Shown: in pieces, positions 13,983 to 24,263 of the stretch | Numbering within the stretch: the first letter of the stretch is position 1 | Layout of the letters: each line of letters opens with the position of its first letter | From: Sthenelais limicola | Lineage: Eukaryota > Annelida > Polychaeta > Phyllodocida > Sigalionidae | Direction: 5' to 3' | Assembly (NCBI GenBank): GCA_942159475.1 | Contig: OW804102.1 | Span: 30,944,873-31,008,872 of the forward strand | Length of the DNA stretch: 64,000 nucleotides | Program-made: the position numbers and the translations under genes | Notes under the pieces: generated by a model | The model's database searches: none | What the model was told of the DNA's origin: nothing | Seen by the model: the letters and a program-made list of their open reading frames with translations, nothing else

Positions 13983-14211
13983 TATGGGTCAGACTTTCAG
14001 AAAATGTACAATTGGCAGATCAACACATTTAGTAAATTCTGCTAAAATCGTCAAAACTAGGTATGGCTGAGTATATTTAGTATTGCCTTGATTAAAACAA
14101 TGTATTCGGTTATGTTGAACTGAGTTTTGAACCTGATTTTTGTCTTAAATGTGGGTTATTTCAGTGGATTGGTGAAGGCGAATTGTACATTATCTGACGA
14201 TTTCACCCATA
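13983..14211 (+). mobile_element. Repeat B, complete copy (229 bp TIR element)
   Basis: Left end TATGGGTCAGACTTTCAG continues to AATGTACAAT; the right end, read in reverse complement, is TATGGGTGAAATCGTCAG continuing to AATGTACAAT. This gives an imperfect TIR of about 30 bp. Related copies lie at 59729-60900 (interrupted) and 63797-64000 (cut by the window), with fragments near 45752 and, inverted, near 63325-63360. It has no coding capacity. Confidence 0.7.
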
Positions 14212-16014
14212 TATGCAAGTTATGCTTAACATTTCTATGATTAAATTTCACACTCGGTATAGAAGTATTCAATTGAAAGCATTTGTTATTTCATGATCAA
14301 TTAATGTTATCTCAAGCCCAATGCGTGATAGATAGATTATCATAAATGTGTCCAATATAACTTACACCGAAATAAACGCACAGGCATTTATTGAAGCAAC
14401 ACCACTAATTACATTGGAATTGGTAATATCTTGCAAGTCTCCAGTTACACCTATGGGGTTGACATAACCTGGTATTTCACCTCACCTGGACATGATCTCT
14501 TATAATGGTGCTATAGCGATGTAGAATCATGGGCAGCTGGGCTGCGTAGTTTGTAATAATTATTATTGTATGGAATTTGAAATAAAACTATCCATCAAGA
14601 AATCAGATGTTTTGTTCCTCACTTTTTCAAATGCTACGGAGGCATTTAGCTCAACAAGGAATAGTGCTGGTATCTTCTATTTTAAGTATTGTTTGGCCGA
14701 AAATTAATGCTGCTTTCTCATTCTATATCAGATAAAATAATAACATTTCCTTTTTGCCACATTCATTTCTAACCTATCTGAAAGCTGTCTGACAAATTTT
14801 AAAAGAGTTTACCCAATTCTTTTGAGTATTTGTTACCACAAAGATTCATATATCAATTTATTCAGAATGCAGAAATCACACTTGTAAATGAATCTAAACA
14901 ACTCATGGACTGGGAGATATTTGAATCGTTTAAATGGCAGAATATGTATAGAGGCTTAAAGGCATAAACCAACATCATACACAATGCCACAGGCGGGAGT
15001 TCAAGGAACTGATACATGAAAGATAAAAAAAAGGAGCCAACATACAATTTTAAAACTTTGAATTAAAAAAGAACATGGTCGGGTGTAATAAAAAGAAATA
15101 AAAGAAAAAGGGATGTTACCTGGTTTCTTTTATTTGAGGGACACATACCGTTTATTTTCATTCACAATGGAAGTGATTGGAAACCTTTCAGTATTCAGTG
15201 AGAATACAAACTGTTTTTTCTATTGAAATAATATTCCAGAAGGAAGCATATATCAAGGTTTATTTTACCCAGAGTAACCCAGCTGTTGCTATCTCGAGCT
15301 AAATAGATAATTCGGATGACTCCTATTGAATACCATTGCTTAAGAGTCGATGGGTCGTTTGTTCACCTTATCACTAAGTATCATTTAGAAGACTTCCCTG
15401 TGGAGGGCTCTCTCTGTAGAGGAGTGATTCTAAAACTTTTTATTTTACTGTATAGATGGCTATTTCTAAAACGTTTTAGTTGTATTTCATAGGATGTCTA
15501 AATTTAATTCCAAAACAGTTTAACTAATAAATTTGGTCAATGAAAGGCTGAAGGCCTACTTGTAGTAACGCCCTATGATTAGTATTTGGTGTGTATGAAG
15601 CCCATATAATAGATGTATGATCAGAATTGATTACAAGGCTAATCTTGTACATATAATATATCAAGTAGCAAATAATATTATAAGCACCCTTTTTATACAT
15701 TTTTTCTTAGAATTTTAAGAATTATTTTATCTTATTTATTCATATTTTTAAAAGAAAGAAATCAAATATCATCCACAACGTAACTATAACACATACTGCA
15801 ATAATTGAGTTTGGACATATATTAGTTCATACATTTACTTATTTAATAAATGGAGGAAGAGAAGGAGTTTGTTCATTATAATTTGCTTAAGGTTTGTTGA
15901 GATGTTGAAGCGCTTGGGAGAAATGCTATTAAATTTGTTTTGAATCAGGTTGTTGCTTTAAACAAGGGCTTAATTACTTAATTACTTAATTACTCAGCTT
16001 TCCTGGTATGTCAA

Positions 16015-16081
16015 GGTATGTTTGTATAATACCCTGATACCCTGATGAAGGCACAACGAGTGCAGAAACGTTGGTACAACG
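16015..16081 (+). ncRNA. Hammerhead-ribozyme-like fold, copy 1
   Basis: The conserved box CTGATGA (16042-16048) is followed by hairpin GCAC/GTGC with a five-base loop (16051-16063) and then GAAAC (16065-16069). Directly 5' of the box is ATACC (16037-16041), pairing with GGTAT (16015-16019). Directly 3' is CGTTG-GTA-CAACG (16069-16081). That gives three helices around the CUGANGA/GAAA core. Known hammerheads of this style occur in Penelope-like retroelement tails and metazoan retrozymes. The expected U of the cleavage triplet after helix III is A here, and there is an extra A after the first box, so activity is doubtful. Confidence 0.5.
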
Positions 16082-17007
16082 AAATAAACATCCATGTACT
16101 CAAATACACCTCTCAACGTTATTATTTTTGGTGTCAAGTCCCTTCTACCTATGATATTCTGTATAATCCCGATTTGTTGGATTTTAATATTGAATAATAT
16201 AATTTTATTATCAAATTCGATGCCAGGTGATGTGTTTTTATCTCCTTTTCCCTATTGCAGTCAGCTATCATGGGTATATTCTTTATATCCGAACCAGAAT
16301 GTTTACTTGTCAGACTTGATTATTTTGTCACCAGAGGTATTTTTCTAAATCTTTAATCAAATCAAACTGAGAATGATGTAAACCATTCATAAGCTACCAA
16401 CTGAAAAACAATCGTTAAATACAATTATAAAGCAAGGTGCTTGGAATGGGGAAAGGTTGATATCTGGCACATGGTCTCTGGTGAAGTTTGCATTCTTGGA
16501 AAAATCTTACCCAAAGATCGATACACTACGTAAACCTTTTTGGTTATGTTGAACTCTACCTTTAACTTTTAAACAAATCCACCAGTGTTATAACTTGGTT
16601 TATAACTTGAATATCTATTTTGGATATTGGACTACTGTGAAAGGGGAAATATATAGAAACTGGAGGCTTGAAATAAATAGGGACCGACTGACCATTTTTT
16701 TATTATCCAAATGATAATGATGACATCGGGGATGGTTTTGCACGTTGATTTAACATTGAAATTAAACGATTTTGGAGGTTGGAGGATGGTGAGCAATGTC
16801 AATGTACAAAAACAATCTATATTTTGAAAGTAAATAGCCTAAGACTTCCCTTCATTCCCATCAAATTGTGACGATAGTCCTACTCTGGTGCCACATACCT
16901 CCTGGACACATAGATGTCTATCATAGGCATGTGCTGCTGCTTATATTTGTAATTACTACTATATTGCCTTATGTTGTGTGTTGACTGTATAACCTGTATA
17001 CATAATA

Positions 17008-17159
17008 TAGGGTGTAACAAGGTTGGTTTCTGACTTTCCGTATAAGATCCCACAAGTTTTTTTCAACCAGGGAGCCTTCGGCTTCTCGTGATATCCCTGG
17101 TGGAAAAAGGAGTGGGCATTGTGTACAATAAGTCAAATACCAACCAAGTTGTATCCTAT
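17008..17159 (+). mobile_element. Repeat D copy 1 (about 150 bp TIR element)
   Basis: The left end runs AGGGTGTAACAAGGTTGG (from 17009). The right end in reverse complement is AGGATACAACTTGGTTGG (from about 17157). The interior has an inverted pair CCAGGGA/TCCCTGG. Partial copies sit at 29930-29992 and 61986-62095. Confidence 0.6.
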
Positions 17160-17544
17160 TTTTATACCACAATTACATATTTTGAAATAAAATGCATTAT
17201 AAACAATCTATTTATTTACCTTGCTTTTTTCCAATGATCTGCCATATTGCTTTTTGATGCCTAAGTCATAGACAAGCGTATAGCTGATTGGCTAATGAAC
17301 AATGGCACAGACTGTGTATGACGTCACAAATGGCTGTGATGTCTCGACGAGCATAATGTCAACCTTCTTATAATAAGCTTAAAAAAACGTCATATTTTGA
17401 TACATGGATCCACTGGACAATATATGATATCATGAATACACTCATTTGCAGTGTGTACAACCCCCAATTTTGGTATAAATGGTGTTGTGACACTCTATTT
17501 GTCTTATGTGTAATATATGGACTCATCCCTATGTGACGAGTGTT

Positions 17545-17850
17545 GGTTAAGTTGTCCGGCCACTGTCGACGAAATTGTTGGTGATAAGAATTTGGTCAAA
17601 TTTATTGCATCGTCTTTGTATTGACTTGTCATAGCTATGGCTTCTGCACAACAAGCGATGACTGACGATGAGTGGGCGATGTGAAAGTTGCATCGGCTAG
17701 GGTAGCGATGAACATCAAACATGTTTGAAGCGGTCTGCCACTGTCGACAAAATGGTGTTGATGCAAAGTTTATGCAAAGTCAATGTAATTGCCAGCGATG
17801 CACGTCAATGAGGAAGGTTATCGGTGGTGGCATCGTCTTGGCATCGACAA
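17545..17850 (+). mobile_element. Word-dense element: CGATG/CATCG in both orientations
   Basis: The five-base word CATCG or its complement CGATG occurs about nine times between 17605 and 17845, many more than chance would give. The phrase CCACTGTCGACRAAAT occurs twice, at about 17560 and 17742. The borders are unclear; the density resembles subterminal transposase-binding clusters. Confidence 0.4.
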
Positions 17851-18997
17851 AGAAAAAAAGATCCGCAACTATATAATTAATTTTCTTGCTTTTATATGTG
17901 GAATCTCATTGACTTCTTGCATAATGGTTTTGTCTGAATAAAACATATTAAATACAAATACAATATTAGCAGCACCAGTCAAGCCATGGTTGGTAAACAA
18001 ACACTCAAGCCCCAATCCATACTTGTTTGGTAAAACCCATATTCACTACCTTGTTTATATGTATGTCATATTATTATGAAGGAATATAAAGCGAATGGGA
18101 TTTTTTCATTTTGTTTTACAATCTAGTTTTATTTCTGACGGGTTCACATTTTATTAAGGAAGTTACATTGAAGATAACTTAAACATGAACTTATGATAGC
18201 ATAAACAGTAGAAATCCACTCTCTACACAAGGCTAACAAGGAAGACAGAAAGACTATGCTTATTTCCAATATATTCGATATTGTTAATTTAAACAGACAC
18301 TTGCCACTGAGCTCCCGATTTTGAGGACATTTACTTGAATTTCAACAATGTTCTAGATCATTATACCATTAATTAATACCTGGAAGCATGTTGGAATATA
18401 TAAGAGTTTAAAACTTCAAATTTCAATTGAGCTGCCAGCTTGTATCCTCTCAGACAAGTTGGAACTACATTAAGCATTGCAAGGTATTTGCAGAACTTTC
18501 CATGATTATTGTTTAAGTGTCTTTTTAAAATTACAAGGTACACCTATCATCTTCATCAGATAGAAACTAATTGCATGGTATTTCATTGTATTGTATTTAA
18601 GGATTTCTATCTAGAATAAACATTAATTATTCTCAGTCTGTGCTGATTTAAAAAAAAATAAAGAAGTGAATATTGTAAATTTAGGTTAATACACACTCGC
18701 CGTAAATATTTTCTTCATCTGTTGAGGAGAAGTAATTTGTGGGCGGGTATATTTTTTCCATTCTCCCTATCCCTCCCCCTCTATCTTTCTCCCTCTCTTT
18801 TCTGCTCTTCCTTATGTCTATTGGATATCACAGGAGAAGCTCTTCCCTGTTCCTCAGAGATGACAGGAGTGTGTGTGTGGGGGGGGGGGATTGAGAGAAA
18901 GAAGGGAGATATATAGTTTGTAAGGTTTTACAGGTTAAATCGTTTGCTTGGAGCACTATTGGAGCACTAACTCTATTATAATCACAATACAACAAAG

Positions 18998-20767
18998 TCA
19001 AAAATAATCATCACATATCTTATGAAGGAGAATGTTCTGAAGGGTATGTGCAAGAGGTCCATGAACTGTTTGATTTTTAGGAAATATGCATGTATAATGG
19101 GTTCCACAAACCATCTGATCATTAAAAAGAAAAGTCAAAGCGGTTGTATCAAATATTTCCACTCCAATTTCTGCTAGTCTCTGGTATCTCCAGCCTAATA
19201 TCCCTAAGTGCTGGGCTGGGTGTAGGCGGAAACTATCGCTCAATGTTGGCATGCCCATGTAAATAACTCGTAATGTCTTTCTTCTATTTCTTATCAATTC
19301 TTCTAAAGCGTCTATGAGTCCCTGGAAAGACGCTAGTGTACTTATCAACTTGCTTTGTGGAATTTCCCAATGCTCCACACTAAGAACAACTATATCAGGA
19401 TGATCTGAGGTACCATTGAACCTTAATTTCAAAGATGATATTACACTATTGAGCTTTTGCAAGTCTTTAGTCATTCCAGCAGCGTGTGTGGCCCATCTGA
19501 AAGCTATATTTCTATAACTATAATCTTTATGCATTTTACGAGCCAATTTAGTATTTAGATGCCCAAGTTTTAGTAGTGCATAGTACAGTTGATATCTAGT
19601 GTGGGAATCTCCAAAGAAAAGTATGTTGTTTATTTTTTTATACAAACATTTTTCTAAAACAGACTTTTTCATTTCTTTCACTGGGCATCCCTCGATAGTA
19701 TACTCCCAAGACACATTTGTTATATTCACACTCAGGTATTTGTTGTGGTGTGTTCGTTGCCAGACTCCCAGTTTTTTGCTAAATGTATTACCAGTTGGGC
19801 GGCATGCTTTTGATAATTCTAACCTCTTAGGTGATTTTGTGAGATTGTATGGTATTTTCTTGTCATGAATTACCCAAGTCCTGTCAATTTCCCGGTGGGA
19901 AAATGAAGCTAATCCACCAGAAAGTTTTTCAATTCTCAATCTTGATATTTTCTCAAATATTGGGCATACCAAATAGTATGAATCATCAAAATTATCTCTG
20001 AAAGTACAAAAGCTTTGAGTCTGTCTTCCACGTATAATACCTTTAAATAAACTGCCTCCTTTTCCTCCCCCACAGTACCGCTCAAATGTTAGCTTTTCCC
20101 TTTTACTATTTGTAGAAATATTAACCTTTAAACTTTCAACAATTTCCAAAACAATGGTGTTGGGAGTTCCAAAGGACAACAATTCTCTCAAATATCGTAT
20201 ACTGTAATTACAAGGTAACATGTTTGATCTCCTTAATGTCTCTATTTCCATTCTACCCCAATGGAGAAACTTCCGGTAACGTTTCTTTATATCTGTCATT
20301 TTTCCAAACTTGAAAACAGCTCCATTTTCAGGACAGGGATTTCCTTTAAGTAGCGTTGTTGCAACTGCAGAAGAACTGTTACTTTTATGCCTGCGTTTCT
20401 CAACAGTTACTCCCATGTTCAGTAGAAACCTCTCCAGAGACTTTGTTACCCAGATATAGCGACACCAGGCATTGTAATGCCTTCCTAAGTCCGATAAAGC
20501 TAGACTCTCACCAGTTGATGCATCTGAGGCTAGTAATGAAGACCCACCTTCACCATGATTTCTGCCTATATCCATCCATGGTGGTATAGCTTCTCCAACA
20601 GAGGTGCCTTTATAAAGCAGTGTTCTACCGTTTATAACTGTTCCATAATAAAACCAAGGTAAGTAAAAACACGTCAGGAATATTGTGCACATCAATGTCA
20701 TAAATAATTGCCATGGCCTGCATTTGGGTCTTGTCAAGTTACAGGGCATTTTCCTTATATATAGCAC
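18998..20767 (-). CDS. NXPE / PC-esterase-like type II membrane protein (paralogue 1)
   Basis: One uninterrupted 589 aa reading frame. A short cytoplasmic tail is followed by one membrane anchor (about 20-41), then a lumenal region with many N-glycosylation sequons. The C-terminal part looks like an SGNH hydrolase fold: FFGDSHTRYQ (nucleophile candidate Ser388), VVLSVEHWE (about 460-468), a Rossmann-like strand near VIYMGMP, and a His in VCGTHYTC (His557) with Asp550 upstream. The same blocks occur in the 525 aa paralogue at 47367-48944, including SFC-x-CPI-[FY]-E-x2-SR near 252-276. NXPE and related PC-esterases act on or resemble enzymes acting on acyl-modified glycans in the Golgi; substrate unknown. 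A divergent, lineage-specific family is possible. The first Met precedes the anchor, so I keep it as the start. Confidence 0.65.
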   Translation of the reverse strand: MLYIRKMPCNLTRPKCRPWQLFMTLMCTIFLTCFYLPWFYYGTVINGRTLLYKGTSVGEAIPPWMDIGRNHGEGGSSLLASDASTGESLALSDLGRHYNAWCRYIWVTKSLERFLLNMGVTVEKRRHKSNSSSAVATTLLKGNPCPENGAVFKFGKMTDIKKRYRKFLHWGRMEIETLRRSNMLPCNYSIRYLRELLSFGTPNTIVLEIVESLKVNISTNSKREKLTFERYCGGGKGGSLFKGIIRGRQTQSFCTFRDNFDDSYYLVCPIFEKISRLRIEKLSGGLASFSHREIDRTWVIHDKKIPYNLTKSPKRLELSKACRPTGNTFSKKLGVWQRTHHNKYLSVNITNVSWEYTIEGCPVKEMKKSVLEKCLYKKINNILFFGDSHTRYQLYYALLKLGHLNTKLARKMHKDYSYRNIAFRWATHAAGMTKDLQKLNSVISSLKLRFNGTSDHPDIVVLSVEHWEIPQSKLISTLASFQGLIDALEELIRNRRKTLRVIYMGMPTLSDSFRLHPAQHLGILGWRYQRLAEIGVEIFDTTALTFLFNDQMVCGTHYTCIFPKNQTVHGPLAHTLQNILLHKICDDYF

Positions 20768-21062
20768 TGCCTGTAAGCTGTGTAGTCTTAAGAAATCACT
20801 TGCAGGGGATGTGCAAGTCAGGCTACCAATACCTCATAGAGTATGTGAGTGAGAGAAGCGATGTCCTTTCATGTGTACCATGTTAGGCCCAGCCGTAATT
20901 CGCCAGCTGTGCGTCAGCCAATGGGTGACAGACAGTTGGTCAAACTAGAGGTGTCTGCCGTTGGGGGTAAGGGCTACAGTGATTATTATGAATTGAACAT
21001 TTAGGGCCATACAAATATATGACACAATGAGGTATGACACCATTTTAAACCCTGAATACATA

Positions 21063-21200
21063 TGCACGATTTGAGATTCATCCACGATTTCACGTTCTAC
21101 GTATAATCATGGGTGCCTGAAATCGTCCCTATTTTTGGACCTACACATGCACGATTTGCATAAAAAAGTGAAATCGTGGATTAAAAGTGAAATCGTGGGT
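21063..21200. repeat. Foldback segment dense in the word ACGATTT
   Basis: ACGATTT or AAATCGT occurs at about 21065, 21083, 21119, 21150, 21170 and 21189. CCACGATTTCAC at 21082 is the exact reverse complement of GTGAAATCGTGG at 21168 and of the same phrase at 21187, so the segment can fold back on itself. It is likely another small non-autonomous element. Confidence 0.5.
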
Positions 21201-21679
21201 GGTCTGGCAGTCAAGATTTGATCTGCGATTCTGAAATATAGAGCTGACAAAATTGTTAAAAGAAACGAACCTAGAAGCAAACAAGAAAGTAAAAAAACTG
21301 TAAAAATAAAATATGACATTACTCATTTTCCTGTGACACATCACCTATTTTCTGGTTGGTTTATTCTTTTTTTAATTGTCGAATAAAATAAAATAAAACA
21401 TGAGAAGAAGGAGACCTAATATCTGCATATGCAGAAGGGAAACTCTGCATTATAAAAGTGAAAAAATAGCATTTGCGCAGATAGAATGCGCACCCATTTG
21501 TACATATATAGCATAGAATAACAGTGAGAAGTGTATGGAAAGTAAACATAATGTATGGCATTAAAATTTACACAAGAGGCATCACACACTGTTAAGAGAA
21601 AACACTAGAGTATGCGACATATGGCCGATGTACAATAAAGGACAGTATAATACGAACCAGAGTTAAAACTAAAAGAATC

Positions 21680-21930
21680 AATTACACAAACTTGGCGTAG
21701 GTGCATTGGTGAACCATGATATACAAATAAGTAAATATTCAGGTAATAGTTCCAGAAGAACTGGCCACCACTGAACAGCGCTCAGAGCAGCAGTAAATCG
21801 ATAATGGGTAAACAAAATCAATAAAGTGACATGTGCAACACTGCTGCTACATTGACCTGTATGGAATAGTGCTTCCATGTTCATGCCACTGGGCCAAGCG
21901 AGCGCTTTAGACCACTCGGCCACCCCACGT
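21680..21930 (-). mobile_element. tRNA-derived SINE-like segment
   Basis: On the minus strand from about 21927 the sequence reads GTGGGGTGGCCGAGTGGTCT followed by AAAGCGCTCGCTTGG. This matches the 5' half of a Leu/Ser-type tRNA, including the A box TGGCCGAGTGG. No good B box or T arm follows, so it is not a functional tRNA gene. A tRNA-like head on unrelated sequence is the hallmark of a SINE; the 3' border is a guess. Confidence 0.45.
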
Positions 21931-24263
21931 CAGATTGCTTCTCATTCATTTAAATATTCACCTCTGTTCTAAAACAGTCATGCATTCTGCAATCGACTTT
22001 CAAAACCCCTTTAAATCAGTCCATTCCATCGCCTTATAGTTTGCATCTAAATTGTCCCATGGCAAAGATCCGGTTATAAATGCTGACTTTTTAATTCTTT
22101 CCACTTTTGGTGTGTAAGAAATTGTCTTTGTAGGCAGATTCTCTCACACACACGTTGTTTACGTTGAACGGTAATGTCTCTACTATATATTTGTATTAAG
22201 CCTGTGACATACTTTCTAAACTAAATTTTACACAAAATTTACACATTTTCGATGATCGTTCTCATGGGTCCCCTATGATATAAATAAACAAGTTATAAGT
22301 TTATTAAGTTAATCAATCATTTAATGAACTATTTTTCTGTTTAACTTTATAATCAGTTTAAGTTGATGTATATATTGTGCGTTTCCAAAGGAAACAAATT
22401 CTATGGTCAACAATTTGTGCACAATGGCTAGATTATGAATATCAGACGTACTGTAATCTGAAATGCCTCGAATGTCTGTATTAGAAGAACACAGGAGTGG
22501 AAGTAAAATTCAGTTTATTAACAACTAGGAAAGTTGCACGCTCCCTGTTTACAAAGGCAGTTGGATAAACATGAAAGTACAATGCAAGGGAATTAGACAT
22601 AAGACATCAAACAACATATTGTAATCTAAAAATACACAATTGTCTTTTAGTCTTTGCAATTCCGAGCTTGTCTGTCTCCAAGACTTGAAACCCAGAAATC
22701 CCAAAGGGTGTAGTAGGTGTAGATCACTCAGATTCAGTCATGGGTGGTCCTCTCTAAATGGGTTCCTCTCAAAACCTATACAGTGGCCTTAAGTGGCAAC
22801 TTGTCAATCAAACCAAGATAGCCAATAGAATACAACAAATGTCAACCAATAGGATGTCACACTGGCCTTCAGGGATTTACTGCAGAGATGGTAGAAGGTT
22901 GTCAATCAAGCAGTCCTTGCATAAGTGCAAAGTTAGTAGTGTTGGCGGGAATTACATCACACAGAGATGGGCATCCAGATATCCTCCCAGATAAGTGTCC
23001 ACACTCCTCACACCAATCCTCAACCAACACCTCAAAATGTATCACATGAACTTGCTACTCAGGATGATTGACAGAATGGTACCCAATTCACTAACATTCA
23101 CGAATTTTTTTTTAAAAAAAACCCGTAGAATGTAAAAAGTAGTTTAAACAATATAGTATACAACAACTTCACAATAATGGATACTTAGAAACAATATCCT
23201 TAAGGAACGTTAATTTAGTGTGGGGGGAGGGGGTGGGGGCTGTATACATCACACCATTCACAAAATACATTTTGCTCACTCCTGCATAAACAATATAACA
23301 CAATACAAGCATCAACGGGGAGGATAACCTAGAAATATGACAATTAACGTATTATCGATTATAAGCCTCATGTAAACCTTCTTTATGTAGTTGACAAACG
23401 TTTTGAAATATTTCAAATTAACTGACCACATTATTCCAATGTTTAGCACCAACATAGTTAGGGCTACATACGCTTCTGTTTATCTTGGGCCTTATTGTCT
23501 TTTCTTGGGCCTTATTGTCTTTTATGCAATGACATACATCGTTGGTCTTCCAATCACATTATACTTCGCCACTGCCTCTAGTATTGTGTGCGAAAGGATG
23601 TCAATCCCAGCCTTTCCTGTGCATATGTTGAATTTCATCGTGCATTCTGCTCACGTGGCATTCTTATTTGCTGATATTAAAGATCATGACTATAGATTTG
23701 ATTGACAGATGCTAAACCACATGACCTCCATCTAGCATATCAGGCAAGGGAGGAGGCACACGCAGAGGTGATGTGAAGCTACTAGAGGAGGCACTATAGC
23801 CCACCTGCATGGCTGTTACACCAGGAGTTACAAGTGTTAATTATTGGTATCCCTACCTCAATTTTACATTGTGTCTTAACAGTTTTGGAGCTGCAGTCAA
23901 CATGAACATCCCGTAAGACTTGGTTTGCTAAAATTTGTTTACTTTAATTAGATTATGAGACTGTTTGGTTTAGGTTTGAATTATATGGGCAACGCTTGAA
24001 AACATCCATGATGAATAACACGTTTTTTGTGTAACTTATTGCTGTTTCACTAGTTCTGTAGATTGACGGGGTGGGGTGGTCCTTCCTACATGGTTCACTG
24101 GCCTATCGAATTGATTAGAACCTGAATTGAAATATGTTAAATATTTAGATATAATATTAGCCTTTATTGAAAAGAAAGATAAATTAATTCAATACGGCAG
24201 GATTTTCAATTGTTTTACAGAAATTTGCCGCTTCAACGCTGTAAGTTGCTAATAGTTGTTGTA

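Larger units (their letters stand above)
11934..18997. other. Gene-free stretch between the ETS gene and the first NXPE-like gene
   Basis: No convincing exon seen. Recognisable contents are a complete repeat B element (13983-14211), a hammerhead-like segment (16015-16081), repeat D (17008-17159), a word-dense element (about 17545-17850), and a lone perfect TGACGTCA near 17320 next to an inverted CCAAT box. Confidence 0.55.
20768..24221. other. Intergenic stretch, 3.5 kb
   Basis: Holds the presumed 5' flank of the minus-strand NXPE-like gene (a CCAAT box in GTCAGCCAATGGG near 20913), a word-dense foldback (21063-21200), a tRNA-derived SINE-like segment (21680-21930), and a 20-base tandem duplication near 23484-23522. 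I see no exon here. Confidence 0.5.

Noticed and set aside
17320..17330. TGACGTCA with inverted CCAAT near 17290 as a promoter
   Set aside because: No TATA, GC box or exon nearby; a lone octamer in a repeat-rich region is not enough.
21880..21930. Functional tRNA-Leu or tRNA-Ser gene on the minus strand
   Set aside because: Only the D-arm half and A box are present; no T arm, B box or acceptor pairing follows.
23391..23705. 104-codon hydrophobic frame, plus strand
   Set aside because: Contains a recent 20-base tandem duplication, has no recognised family and no supporting splice or promoter signals; chance cannot be excluded.
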